From the NCBI GenBank assembly GCA_002694745.1, contig NZMY01000036.1, positions 16,600-80,599 of the forward strand: a DNA stretch of 64,000 bases, written 5' to 3'. Under the pieces are notes generated by a model that made no database searches, was not told where the DNA came from, and saw only the letters and a list, made by a program, of their open reading frames with translations. The translations under genes were made by a program, and so were the position numbers. Shown in pieces: positions 38,069 to 46,843 of this stretch. The stretch's first letter is position 1. Each line of letters opens with the position of its first letter. The stretch comes from Croceicoccus sp. (GTDB lineage: Bacteria > Pseudomonadota > Alphaproteobacteria > Sphingomonadales > Sphingomonadaceae).

Positions 38069-38261
38069 TCCTGTCCTTTCGCTGCTCCGTATAGGATTGC
38101 AAAACGACAAAACCGGTCATGCCCGCCTGTACGGCGAATTTTCCACGGACTTATGGGGGAAGGGGGCGTGCGCTCTCTTACCGGCGGGAATTTGGGCCTA
38201 CTCCTTGGGATTTGCTGGAAATTGCGTGGCCATTGTCGCAACTTCCGGTCGCAAGGGGGAT

Positions 38262-38939
38262 TTGAAATTGCCGCAGAACTATCCGGCGGGGCATTCGCTG
38301 CACGCCGCCAGCCTCAAAAACAAGCAACGCGATCTCCGTGCCGGCTTCGCAGAGCCGCTGACTCTTCGCGTCCATCGGGCACTTAGCTGGCTGCTGCGCG
38401 CCGAGGATGAAGATGACGATCAGGACGTGCGCTTCATTCTGCTCTGGATCGGTTTCAATGCGGCCTACGCGGGCAATCTGGATGAGGCCCGCGAGCGGGA
38501 CCATTTGCGCAATTTCTTCGACACCATGGTGAGGCTCGACGGAAAGAGCCGGATTTACAACATGGTGTGGCAGCGCTTCAGCCAGGAAATTCGCGTGCTG
38601 CTGGACAACAAATATGTGTTTGCGTTTTTCTGGGCTTATCACAACGGCGCTGATGAGCATGCCGATTGGGCGGAGAAACTCGACCGCGCCTACCATAGCA
38701 GCCGCCATGCACTCGAGGCCCAGGATACGCCTAAGATCCTCTCAATCGTGTTCGACCGGCTTTATGTGCTGCGAAACCAGCTGGTGCATGGCGGCGCGAC
38801 CTGGAACAGCAAGGTCAACCGCGATCAGGTCCGCGACGGAGCGGCGATCCTGGGCTGTTTGCTTCCGGTCTTCATCGATCTGATGATGGACAACCCGCAA
38901 GAGCCCTGGGCCATGCCTCACTACCCGGTAGTGGATTGA
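38262..38939 (+). CDS. HEPN-domain protein, probable ribonuclease-like
   Basis: The product (225 aa from the TTG at 38,262) contains the R-X4-6-H motif of HEPN RNases, LRNQLVHGGATW near residue 172, within a helical domain (VRFILLWIGFNAAYAGNLDE and LDNKYVFAFFWAYHNGAD). HEPN proteins act as RNA-cleaving toxins or in defence. The frame is open from 38,061, but the upstream codons look non-coding and overlap the sbcD start. A purine-rich AAGGGGGA sits just before the TTG, so that start is preferred. No MNT-type antitoxin is adjacent; only a tiny overlapping ORF follows. Confidence 0.72.
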   Translation: MKLPQNYPAGHSLHAASLKNKQRDLRAGFAEPLTLRVHRALSWLLRAEDEDDDQDVRFILLWIGFNAAYAGNLDEARERDHLRNFFDTMVRLDGKSRIYNMVWQRFSQEIRVLLDNKYVFAFFWAYHNGADEHADWAEKLDRAYHSSRHALEAQDTPKILSIVFDRLYVLRNQLVHGGATWNSKVNRDQVRDGAAILGCLLPVFIDLMMDNPQEPWAMPHYPVVD

Positions 38940-39109
38940 TCGAGGGCTATCTTAGTCGGCGGAAGGGGAAGCCTCTGCGATCCATCGCCCAAGACTGGGC
39001 TAGCCAGGCCGAGATGCAGCGGCAGATCGAGGTCATGATCGACGAGTTCAGGACAAGACTGGACGATAAGCTCGAAAAGTTCGATCTACTTTTCAAAGAC
39101 AAGGTTTAG
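38936..39109 (+). CDS. Small ORF overlapping the HEPN gene end
   Basis: A 57-codon frame starts at a TTG overlapping the HEPN stop and reads MIEGYLSRRKGKPLRSIAQD, then a charged helical tail ending KLEKFDLLFKDKV. Codon third positions are GC-rich as in the real genes here. I recognise no family, and the ribosome binding site is weak. It could be a coupled small partner of the HEPN protein or the remnant of a larger gene. Confidence 0.35.
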   Translation: MIEGYLSRRKGKPLRSIAQDWASQAEMQRQIEVMIDEFRTRLDDKLEKFDLLFKDKV

Positions 39110-39249
39110 GCTGGCTTGGGCGGTGTGGATATTGAGCAAGCGCGAGTGTCGCTGCGGCAATTTTATCGATGGTGTGGCCTGGAGGCGTTCGGGCTTTAAA
39201 GGCATCACCAATCTTGCCAAATATTGCCAACCCTCCCATAATCACATCT

Positions 39250-39474
39250 ATGGGCACGATGAACATATCGCTTCCGGATCAGCTGCGTGATTGGGTTGAC
39301 GACCAGGTCACTTCGCGCGGCTATGGTAACACCAGCGAATATGTACGCGAACTGATCCGCCGGGATCGAGAGCGGGAACGACTGCGGAGCCTTTTGATCG
39401 ATGGTGCGCTATCCGCACCCGGCGCTGTTGCGGACGAGGTATTCTTTGAAGGCCTGCGCGCCCGCGCTTCCTGA
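39250..39474 (+). CDS. parD: ParD-type ribbon-helix-helix antitoxin
   Basis: This protein of about 74 aa starts MGTMNISLPDQLRDWVDDQV and continues through GYGNTSEYVRELIRRDRERE, the standard ParD/CopG ribbon-helix-helix, followed by a C-terminal toxin-binding tail. It sits three bases before parE. ParD neutralises ParE and represses the pair. The frame is open upstream to 39,169, but the fold begins at the chosen ATG. Confidence 0.92.
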   Translation: MGTMNISLPDQLRDWVDDQVTSRGYGNTSEYVRELIRRDRERERLRSLLIDGALSAPGAVADEVFFEGLRARAS

Positions 39475-39477
39475 TCG

Positions 39478-39813
39478 ATGGCATTACGGCGTGTCGTCCT
39501 ACGCGAAGGGGCGCAGGGCGATTTGGAACAGGCTACCGATCGGCTGCTAGCAGAAGCGGGGGGCGACACCGCACTGGCCTTTGTTAATGCGGTTGAGACC
39601 GCCATGCGGCGCATTGCAGATCGGCCTGGTACAGGCTCGCCGCGGTGGGCGCATGAGCTGGATTTGCCCGGCCTCCGGTCCATGCGAGTGAGGGGGCACG
39701 ACTGGCTTATCTTCTACATCACCCACAATGATCATATCGACGTGTGGCGTGTCTTGCATGGCGCGCGCGACATCGCTGGTGCAATAGCGGGTCCCGGCGA
39801 AGGCGAGCATTGA
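39478..39813 (+). CDS. parE: ParE-type toxin
   Basis: The 111-aa protein is a RelE/ParE superfamily toxin. It has RRVVLREGAQGDLEQATDRL at the N-terminus, then AMRRIADRPGTGSPR and a C-terminal beta-strand part (GLRSMRVRGHDWLIFYI, then IDVWRVLHGARDI). ParE toxins poison DNA gyrase. It is directly preceded by its antitoxin. Family length is about 95-110 residues, so it appears intact. Confidence 0.92.
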   Translation: MALRRVVLREGAQGDLEQATDRLLAEAGGDTALAFVNAVETAMRRIADRPGTGSPRWAHELDLPGLRSMRVRGHDWLIFYITHNDHIDVWRVLHGARDIAGAIAGPGEGEH

Positions 39814-39894
39814 TCGAGCCGGTGAATCAATAGGCTGATACTGATTCGGTTTTCCCGTTGGCCGCGGGGGCCAATCCTTGCCAATTTCACAGCC

Positions 39895-40161
39895 ATGCAA
39901 AGCGAACGCGAAATCAATTTTTGCTGGGAGGCGCGTGCGCCTGATCGCAACATGGCCCGATTTTACCGCGTGTCGATGTCTGCGGACCTGTTCGGCCGAT
40001 ATATTGTCGAACGCGCCTGGGGTCGGTGCGGGGCAAGACTTCGAACAGCATGGCGTTCGTACGCTTCGGTGACCGAAGCAGAAGAGACAGTGCGGAATCT
40101 TTGCGCCCGGCGCGCTGCTGCCGAAAGGCGTTTGGGGGTGGCATATAGACGTATCGATTGA
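39895..40161 (+). CDS. WGR-domain protein
   Basis: The 88-aa protein is a single WGR domain: MARFYRVSMSADLFGRYIVE, then RAWGRCGARLRTAW and a helix EAEETVRNLCARRAAAERR. WGR domains occur in PARPs, where they bind DNA ends, and in bacteria as small stand-alone proteins, often on mobile elements. The WGR motif reads WGR here without change. No strong ribosome binding site is visible. It stands between parDE and the AAA+/nuclease trio, and could belong to either or neither. Confidence 0.85.
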   Translation: MQSEREINFCWEARAPDRNMARFYRVSMSADLFGRYIVERAWGRCGARLRTAWRSYASVTEAEETVRNLCARRAAAERRLGVAYRRID

Positions 40162-40200
40162 GTGACCGGTTCTGTCGCAGCAACGTGACATGCATTGCGC

Positions 40201-42213
40201 ATGCCAACTCGAACGAATTACAAATCAGCACTGTCCGGGCTTGACGTGGCCGAACGGGACTTCATGCTCCTGACCATTGCCGCGGCGATCGAGCGGATGA
40301 GCGCCCACGGCCAGCGCACAGTGAGCAAGAGTTTCGTTCGTTATCTCAACGAGCGTCATGGATTGGCAAGAGCTTGGAGCGAGCTGCCCGAGGAGCGGCA
40401 AACCCACGCCGCGGCCTCAAAGATACTGCATGCCATTCCGAGCCAGATCAGGGCGCGCAAGCCCCGGCGACGTAGCAATGCCTTGAGCCGGCGGATGGAC
40501 TGGCTGGCGGGAATTTTCGGGCTGGACCGCATCGAGCTTGACGGACTGGAGATCTTGATCCGGACGGAGCTCTTGCCCGAGTGGGCCACGCTTGTTCAAA
40601 TCATCGACAGCTCTGGCGAAATCTCGGTCGATCTGCTGGCCTTGCTGACGGGCCACGGCAAGGTCACGCTCGATCAGCGTTTTCATCCCGGCTCTCGCCT
40701 GGCGCGGACCGGGATCATTCGCAGCGACGAGGATGGCGAAATCCGGCCGGGCAGCTTTTTGGTGCGGCTCGCCCGCGTCAGAGTTTCGACGCCAGAAGCT
40801 CTGGCAAAGCGTCTGATGCCCGAGGCGCCGGCATCGCGCCTTGCGGATGATGATTTCGCACATCTGGGTCCGGAAGCTGAAATGGCAATTCGTCTGCTGA
40901 AGACAGGGCAGGGCGCATCGATTCTGCTTTATGGTCCGCCGGGTACCGGCAAGACTGAATTTGCGCTCCACGCTGCCCGCGCTGCCGGATTTATTCCCGT
41001 GATGGCGGGCATGGAGGACGAAAGCGGGCTTGAACCCAACCGCCGCGAACGCATGGCGCATCTGGTGCTGCTTCGCGAAATGATGCGCTCGACACGTACG
41101 CACGCAGTGATTGCGGACGAGGCAGACGACATGCTGCATTTCAATTTCGGCGGCGATTCCCGTCGCGACTATTCTAAAGCATGGCTGAACGCCTTTGTCG
41201 ATGCGCCAGGGCCGCCGACCATCTGGATCGTGAATGATCGCGATACACTGGCCGAAACCACAATCCGCCGGATGGATTGCGCGGTTCGCTTCGATCCTCC
41301 TCCGGCATCGGTGCGGGGTAGGATCGTAGCACGGCATGCGCGCAAGGCAGGATTGAGTTTTGGACCGCGAGACATCGCTCGGATTGCTGCCTTGCCGGCA
41401 TCGCCCGCCATTCTCGAAACCGCGGTCAGCGGCGCGGCCCGGGTTCGTGGAGACAGCGACGATGTCTGCCTGATCGGAAACGGACTCCTACAGGCGCAGA
41501 CGGGTTTCAATGGCGCTCTTTTTGCTTTGCCAGCTGTCTATCATCCGGCGCTGGCATGCGCGGATTGTGATCTCGAAGCACTGTCGGGCCGCCTGCGCGC
41601 GGCGTCTGATAAAGGCTGGAGCTTGTTGCTGCACGGTCCATCCGGCACTGGAAAGAGCGCCTATGCCCGCCATCTGGCCGAGGCGATGGGCATGGATCTG
41701 CAAATCGAACGTGGATCGGATCTGTTGGACGCGTTCGTTGGTGGCACGGAGCGTAACATTGCCGCCGCCTTCGCCCGCGCTGCGCGGCAAAAAGCCGTGT
41801 TGCTTATCGATGAGGCGGACGATTTCCTTACCGATCGCCGGGATGCGGTGCGCAGTTGGGAGCGTACGATGGTATCGGAAATGCTGAGGCAGATGGAGCA
41901 GCTTCGCACGCCCTTCATCGCGACCACCAATCTTGCCGACAGGCTCGATCCGGCAACCCGGCGGCGTTTCACCGTGCAGGCAGGTTTCACGGTGCTGAAG
42001 GCGCAGCAGGCGCGCGCGCAATTCCAATGCTGGTTTACGGACGCGGCGCCAGAAGAGGCGAGTTTGCATGGATTGACTCCGGGCGACTTTGCGCTTGTGG
42101 CGCGGCGTGCCGGATTGCTGGGCGAAACCTGTGCGGGCGTCATCGCGAAGTGGCTACAGGAAGAGGCGGATGCCCGTAACGGGTCAAGAAATCCGCTGGG
42201 CTTTCGCCTATGA
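40201..42213 (+). CDS. AAA+ ATPase with two P-loop domains
   Basis: This protein of about 670 aa has two AAA+ modules. The first has Walker A LLYGPPGTGKTEFALHAAR near residue 243 and AVIADEADDMLHF as Walker B. The second has LLHGPSGTGKSAYARHLAEA near 478 and VLLIDEADDFLTDRRDA. An N-terminal region of about 200 residues (GLDVAERDFMLLTIAAAIER and following) is helical, without a match I know. Tandem AAA+ proteins remodel partners or nucleic acids. Its stop overlaps the next gene by four bases and that gene is a PD-(D/E)XK nuclease, suggesting an ATPase-nuclease system. The start could also be a TTG two codons upstream. Confidence 0.85.
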   Translation: MPTRTNYKSALSGLDVAERDFMLLTIAAAIERMSAHGQRTVSKSFVRYLNERHGLARAWSELPEERQTHAAASKILHAIPSQIRARKPRRRSNALSRRMDWLAGIFGLDRIELDGLEILIRTELLPEWATLVQIIDSSGEISVDLLALLTGHGKVTLDQRFHPGSRLARTGIIRSDEDGEIRPGSFLVRLARVRVSTPEALAKRLMPEAPASRLADDDFAHLGPEAEMAIRLLKTGQGASILLYGPPGTGKTEFALHAARAAGFIPVMAGMEDESGLEPNRRERMAHLVLLREMMRSTRTHAVIADEADDMLHFNFGGDSRRDYSKAWLNAFVDAPGPPTIWIVNDRDTLAETTIRRMDCAVRFDPPPASVRGRIVARHARKAGLSFGPRDIARIAALPASPAILETAVSGAARVRGDSDDVCLIGNGLLQAQTGFNGALFALPAVYHPALACADCDLEALSGRLRAASDKGWSLLLHGPSGTGKSAYARHLAEAMGMDLQIERGSDLLDAFVGGTERNIAAAFARAARQKAVLLIDEADDFLTDRRDAVRSWERTMVSEMLRQMEQLRTPFIATTNLADRLDPATRRRFTVQAGFTVLKAQQARAQFQCWFTDAAPEEASLHGLTPGDFALVARRAGLLGETCAGVIAKWLQEEADARNGSRNPLGFRL

Positions 42214-42974
42214 CCCGATATGAGATGCCCATGGGCCGCGAGGTATATCAGACAGTTGCCGCAATCGCGCGTGAAAGCCGTCTGGACGACATCCGCAGCT
42301 GGATGGCGATCCGTCCGGATATCCGCCACGCAGCTCGCACGGTGCAAGAATGCGCTGCTCTGGCCCCGGATATGGACGAAGGTTTCATTCGTCTGCGCGA
42401 ATGGTTCGGTGTGACCGGTCCGGATCATCCCTTCGCCAATGACCCGGAAATGTGGCTTACCCTGACCGAGACGCAGGTGATGGCGGGTTTCTGCCACTTC
42501 CTCAATGCAGGACCGGGAGAGCGCGTCAGGACCTTTCTTACGGCCTGTGCGCCGCGGATCGCATGGCCGCGGGAGGGGGCCGCCTGGAGGGTGCGCGCAG
42601 AGGTACCGGCCAAATGCGGGCGTATCGATATGATCGTCTGGGCCCAGCTTGGCGACCAGTCCTGGGGCCTTGTGATAGAGGCGAAGTTTGGCGCCAAAAT
42701 CGCCCGCAATCCATTGCCACAATACAAACGCAGGGCAACTGAGAAGGATTTCAACCTCGTTTTCGACGATGGCCCTCGCACAGAGGCACGCGCCGCTCTC
42801 TTGGTCGTCGCGCCGGATCTGACGGATGAAATCGCCGGACGATTACGGCAGAACCGATCGTGGCAGTTCATGTCGTGGTTCAGTCTGCTCAGCCGGTTCG
42901 AACGCAACCTCGACCCCAGGGACGATGATCCCGCATTTGCCGAGTTCAGGAAGAAAGCATGGGAATGCTTGTGA
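42210..42974 (+). CDS. PD-(D/E)XK nuclease superfamily protein
   Basis: The 254-aa protein carries a PD-(D/E)XK core: GRIDMIVWAQL, then WGLVIEAKFGAKI with the E-x-K motif, and a following QYKRRA helix. It resembles the PDDEXK_4-like nucleases of defence islands. It overlaps the AAA+ gene by four bases and the next gene by 16, so the three are probably translated together. The N-terminal 120 residues are helical and unassigned. DNA cleavage directed by the AAA+ protein is the simplest inference. Confidence 0.8.
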   Translation: MTRYEMPMGREVYQTVAAIARESRLDDIRSWMAIRPDIRHAARTVQECAALAPDMDEGFIRLREWFGVTGPDHPFANDPEMWLTLTETQVMAGFCHFLNAGPGERVRTFLTACAPRIAWPREGAAWRVRAEVPAKCGRIDMIVWAQLGDQSWGLVIEAKFGAKIARNPLPQYKRRATEKDFNLVFDDGPRTEARAALLVVAPDLTDEIAGRLRQNRSWQFMSWFSLLSRFERNLDPRDDDPAFAEFRKKAWECL

Positions 42975-43531
42975 CAGATCAGTTTGAAATGCCCGCATCG
43001 CTGCAGGTTTGTTTCGCCGATAGCGCGCTGCGCGCATCGGTTGAACAAATCCTTGCTGGAAGCAGCTTTCCCGCCGGCATAGAATGGGATGAGGTCGAAG
43101 CCTTCCTGAAGGCCCGCGCCGCCGCCGAGACTATAAGGTGGGAATATGGCCTGGCGCTTGTGCGCCTTCACCAAGCAATCTGGGGAGACCCGCAAGGCTG
43201 GACGCGATGCAGCGTTGACGATGCTGCTTCGGAAACATCGTTCAAGGCAGCAAAGCTTTGGGACGACGAAGACATGGCGGTCAAATACACGAGCGGCGAC
43301 AAGACGCTCTATCTGCTCGCTGGCTTCGATGCCGGAAAAGTATGGATCGGCGTCTCCCTTTTCGATGGCGATCACGAGCAAGACGTTGCCATTCAAGACT
43401 TTGAACGCGATGACGGGGACGAATATACCTATTGGGAAATGCGCGGAAATCTCGCGATCGACCCATCAGTGCTGCGGGCGGTGCGCGCCAAAGCTGACGA
43501 GGCGATGCAGCACATCAAGGCGCTTGCCTAG
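42959..43531 (+). CDS. Unknown third gene of the AAA+/nuclease trio
   Basis: A 190-aa acidic protein overlapping the nuclease gene by 16 bases. I recognise no domain. The C-terminal half contains predicted beta-strands (MAVKYTSGDKTLYLLAGFDA and KVWIGVSLFDGD), then an acidic stretch ERDDGDEYTYWEMRG. It ends in CTAG, which is also the stop of the convergent nrtR gene. It may be an immunity or specificity subunit, but nothing in the sequence decides this. Confidence 0.7.
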   Translation: MGMLVTDQFEMPASLQVCFADSALRASVEQILAGSSFPAGIEWDEVEAFLKARAAAETIRWEYGLALVRLHQAIWGDPQGWTRCSVDDAASETSFKAAKLWDDEDMAVKYTSGDKTLYLLAGFDAGKVWIGVSLFDGDHEQDVAIQDFERDDGDEYTYWEMRGNLAIDPSVLRAVRAKADEAMQHIKALA

Positions 43532-44199
43532 ACTCGCCGGTCGAAGACGCTCACCGCGCCCTTCAGCCGGTAGATCCGTGTGGGGCGCCGCGCGCCGCCT
43601 TCCTGCCTTGTCTCACCGGTGTCTTGCAGAAAGCCGCGTTCCAAGACCTTGCGACGGAAGGCATCGATATTGATCTGCTCACCGAGCGCGATCTGATAAG
43701 TGTGGTGCAATTCGGAAAGGGTGAAGCCAGCGGGAAGAAGTCGCGCGGGCAGGTCGGAATAGGCGCCCTTGCCGCGCAATCGCCCGACCGCGGCGGCAAG
43801 GATCGCGTCATGATCGAATGGCATGCCGCCCGCCGTGTCCACCGGCACCAGTTCCAAATCCTCGCGCTCGAGCACAGGTTCCAGCGCGGAGTAAGGCGAC
43901 AACGAGAAATAGGCGACGCTGGCTGACCAACCGCGTGGGTCTCGGTCCGCGCCGGAGAATGTAGCCAGCTGCTCGGCGTAGTGCTCGGTCAGACCGGCCT
44001 TGTCGACCAAGACACGGCGGGCAGTGACATCGAGATCGGCGTCTTCATCTACGCGAACATATCCACCCAGCAAGGCCTGGCGGCCCGCAAAGGGATCGAC
44101 CTCGCGCACTGCTCGAAGAACGCAGAGTACACCGTCGTACAAGGTCAGAGGCACGCAATCGACGGTCAGGATCGGGCGAGGGAAATCGTCTTCGAGCAT
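43528..44199 (-). CDS. nrtR: NrtR-like NAD metabolism regulator (Nudix-type repressor)
   Basis: The 223-aa protein has an N-terminal Nudix fold, starting PILTVDCVPLTLYDGVLCVL and reaching GGYVRVDEDADLD, followed by a winged helix (LHHTYQIALGEQINIDAFRR, KVLERGFL). The Nudix box is degenerate: RRVLVDKAGL replaces RE-x-x-EE. This is as expected for NrtR, which binds ADP-ribose but does not hydrolyse it well. NrtR represses NAD salvage genes. It is divergent from a NadM-Nudix/NadV operon, and an inverted repeat lies between them. It converges on the preceding gene with a shared CTAG. Confidence 0.85.
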   Translation of the reverse strand: MLEDDFPRPILTVDCVPLTLYDGVLCVLRAVREVDPFAGRQALLGGYVRVDEDADLDVTARRVLVDKAGLTEHYAEQLATFSGADRDPRGWSASVAYFSLSPYSALEPVLEREDLELVPVDTAGGMPFDHDAILAAAVGRLRGKGAYSDLPARLLPAGFTLSELHHTYQIALGEQINIDAFRRKVLERGFLQDTGETRQEGGARRPTRIYRLKGAVSVFDRRV

Positions 44200-44223
44200 G
44201 CAAGGACCGTGGCTGATACATAA

Positions 44224-44242
44224 TAATATGCAAAACGCATTT
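44224..44242. promoter_or_regulatory. Candidate NrtR operator
   Basis: AATATGC-AAAAC-GCATTTT is a near-perfect inverted repeat (one mismatch) in the AT-rich space between nrtR and the divergent NAD genes. NrtR proteins bind a roughly 20-base palindrome in such positions. Binding is inferred. Confidence 0.45.
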
Positions 44243-44333
44243 TAAATCTTGATCCGACTCATGAGGCGTGTCATCACAATTCTGCAGCCGGGGAGGCCGG
44301 CTTGCACAGGTACAATCGAGGGAGTCTCGATCC

Positions 44334-45401
44334 ATGGCAAACGAAGCCGATTTCGGAGTCTTCATCGGACGCTTCCAGCCTCTGCATATGGGGCACGAAC
44401 ATGTCATCCGCACTGCACTAGACAAAGTTGGAAAGCTGATCGTCTTAGTCGGTTCGGCCAATGTCGCGCGGAACCCTCGCAACCCGTTCAGTTTTGCCGA
44501 ACGCGAGCACATGATCCGCAGCGCCTTCGCCTATGAAATGGCGCAGGGCCGGCTGATCGTCGAGCCCCTCGATGATCATCTTTATTCCGATACTGCATGG
44601 TGCGCCGAGGTTCAGCGCCGCGTGCGCGCGATTGTGCTGCGTGAGGGCAATGGCGGCGGTCCAACCCTGCACGGCACCCGCGATCTGCGCGTTGCGCTGG
44701 CAGGCTATGGGAAGGATGCGACAAGCTTCTATCTGAAGTTATTCCCCGATTGGAGGCCGATCCAGATCGACAGCCAGTTCGGCACCTATGGCGCGACGGA
44801 CGTTCGCGAACGCTTCTTCCAGCGTATTCCCGAGGTGCCGCGTCAGATCCTCTCGGAAGGCGTGGCCGAGCAGCTGACCGATTTCGCGCGGAGCGAGACG
44901 TTTCGCGATCTCTTGGCCGAGAGCGAGTACCTGGCCGACTACCCAAAGCAATGGGGGAAGGGGCCTTTCGTCACGGCCGATGCGGTGGTGATCCAATCGG
45001 GACACATCCTGCTAGTTACTCGTGGGCAGCAGCCGGGGAAGGGGCTGCTCGCTTTGCCGGGCGGCTTCGTCGGGACCGAAGAACGCATCCGTGATGCCGC
45101 GATCCGCGAACTGCGCGAGGAAACCGCGATCAGCGATGCCAAGGGCCAGATCCCGCCCGCCATGCTGGCGAGCTTCATCGAAGACAGCCGCACGCGGGTC
45201 TTCGATGCACCGAACCGGTCGTTGCGGGGCCGTATCATCACCCATGCCTTCCTGTTCCGCCTGCCCGAGCGCCGCAAGCTCTTCGAAGTAAAAGGCGGCG
45301 ACGATGCGGCGCATGCCCGCTGGTACAGACTGGGCGAACTGGAACCCGCCATGCTGTTCGAAGACCACTGGTCCATCATCGAGCAGATGGCCGACATCTG
45401 A
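44334..45401 (+). CDS. nadM: Bifunctional NMN adenylyltransferase / Nudix hydrolase
   Basis: The 355-aa protein joins a NadM-type NMN adenylyltransferase (GVFIGRFQPLHMGHEHVI with the H-x-G-H site, residues about 8-25) to a C-terminal Nudix hydrolase. The Nudix box GGFVGTEERIRDAAIRELRE continues into ETAISD and is intact. The first half makes NAD from NMN and ATP. The second probably cleaves ADP-ribose, recycling it. The frame is open from 44,268, but the ATG at 44,334 (MANEADFGVFIGRFQPLHMG) starts the Rossmann strand correctly. NadV follows after 59 bases. Confidence 0.93.
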   Translation: MANEADFGVFIGRFQPLHMGHEHVIRTALDKVGKLIVLVGSANVARNPRNPFSFAEREHMIRSAFAYEMAQGRLIVEPLDDHLYSDTAWCAEVQRRVRAIVLREGNGGGPTLHGTRDLRVALAGYGKDATSFYLKLFPDWRPIQIDSQFGTYGATDVRERFFQRIPEVPRQILSEGVAEQLTDFARSETFRDLLAESEYLADYPKQWGKGPFVTADAVVIQSGHILLVTRGQQPGKGLLALPGGFVGTEERIRDAAIRELREETAISDAKGQIPPAMLASFIEDSRTRVFDAPNRSLRGRIITHAFLFRLPERRKLFEVKGGDDAAHARWYRLGELEPAMLFEDHWSIIEQMADI

Positions 45402-45460
45402 TCAAATCTGCGCGCGGGGGAGTCCCGCACCATCGATCCAATCGTGAGGAGTTCACGAGC

Positions 45461-46843
45461 ATGACCAATCTTATTCTGACGACGGACAGCTACAAGCACA
45501 GTCACTTCCTGCAATATCCGCCAGAGGCGCGTATCATCAGCGCTTACGCCGAGGCTCGTCCAGGCGGCGTGGCGGAAGAGGCTGTGTTCCTGGGGCTTCA
45601 GCCCTTCCTGATCGACTATCTGGCAAAGCCCGTCACCACGGCTGACATCGACGAGGCCGAAGCCCTGCTGGCCGTGCATGGCGAACCGTTCAATCGCACT
45701 GGATGGGAAGCGATCGTCGCTGACCATGGCGGGTTCCTGCCGCTGGAAATCACCGCATTGCCTGAAGGGACGGTCGTACCGACCAGCGTGCCCATGCTAC
45801 AGATCCGCAATACCGATCCGCGCATGCCGTGGCTGACGACCTTCATCGAAACGGCACTGTTGCGCGCGATCTGGTATCCGACCACGGTCGCGACCATCAG
45901 TCGGCAGATCCGCGAGGTGATCGCCGCAGGCCTTGCGAAGACCAGCGACGATCCGGAAGGCCAGCTGCCGTTCAAGCTACATGATTTCGGAGCGCGCGGC
46001 GTGTCGAGCGGTGAAAGCGCGGCTCTTGGTGGCATGGCGCACTTGGTGAATTTCGCGGGCACCGATACACTCGAAGGCATCCTGGCGGCTCGCCGCTATT
46101 ACGGCGCCGAGATGGCGGGCTTCTCGATCCCTGCCGCCGAGCACAGCACCATGACCAGCTGGGGCAAGGCGCGCGAAAGCGATGCCTACACCAATATGCT
46201 GGAGCAATTCGATGGCGTGCTCGCAGTGGTGTCAGACAGCTATGACCTCGACAACGCGGTGAACGCGATCTGGGGTGGAACGCTGAAGGACAGGGTGCTC
46301 GCGCGCGACGGCACGCTGGTGGTCCGTCCTGACAGCGGCGATCCTGTCGAGACCCCGCTACGGACGATCGAGGCGCTGTGGCGCCACTTCGGCGGCAGTG
46401 TGAACGCCAAGGGCTATCGCGTTCTCGACCCGCATGTTCGTGTGATCCAGGGCGACGGAATGACGCCTGCCACCATTGCGCAGCTGGTCGATCGGGTGAT
46501 CGGGGCAGGCTATGCCATCGACAATATCACCTTCGGGATGGGCGGCGGTCTGCTTCAAAAGGTGAACCGCGACACGCTGCGCTTTGCCTTAAAGGCCAAT
46601 GCCATGCAGGACGCCGATGGCAACTGGCACGACGTCTCCAAGCGCCCCGCCACGGATCCGAGCAAAGGCAGCAAGGCGGGCGTGCAGGCGGTTATCATGA
46701 AAGATGGCCGACTGATCGCCGCCCGCGCCGATGCGACCGATTCTGACGCAGATCTTCTGCAACCCGTCTGGCGAAACGGCGAATTGCTCGTGCGGAACAA
46801 GTTCGACGAAATGCAGGCGCGGGCGAATGGGGGCGCGATATGA
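45461..46843 (+). CDS. nadV: Nicotinamide phosphoribosyltransferase (NadV)
   Basis: The 460-aa enzyme makes NMN from nicotinamide and PRPP, feeding the adjacent NadM. Typical NAMPT/NadV segments are TDSYKHSHFLQYPP at the N-terminus, LHDFGARGVSSGESAALGG near residue 175, AEHSTMTSWG near 227, VSDSYDLDNAVN and VVRPDSGDP, and NITFGMGGGLLQKVNRDT. A GAGGAG ribosome binding site precedes the ATG. It overlaps the next gene by four bases. NadV plus NadM gives a two-step salvage route that bypasses nicotinate. Confidence 0.95.
   Translation: MTNLILTTDSYKHSHFLQYPPEARIISAYAEARPGGVAEEAVFLGLQPFLIDYLAKPVTTADIDEAEALLAVHGEPFNRTGWEAIVADHGGFLPLEITALPEGTVVPTSVPMLQIRNTDPRMPWLTTFIETALLRAIWYPTTVATISRQIREVIAAGLAKTSDDPEGQLPFKLHDFGARGVSSGESAALGGMAHLVNFAGTDTLEGILAARRYYGAEMAGFSIPAAEHSTMTSWGKARESDAYTNMLEQFDGVLAVVSDSYDLDNAVNAIWGGTLKDRVLARDGTLVVRPDSGDPVETPLRTIEALWRHFGGSVNAKGYRVLDPHVRVIQGDGMTPATIAQLVDRVIGAGYAIDNITFGMGGGLLQKVNRDTLRFALKANAMQDADGNWHDVSKRPATDPSKGSKAGVQAVIMKDGRLIAARADATDSDADLLQPVWRNGELLVRNKFDEMQARANGGAI

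Noticed and set aside
38061..38261. N-terminal extension of the HEPN frame
   Set aside because: The codons overlap the sbcD start region and look non-coding; a TTG with a purine-rich site at 38,262 is a better start.
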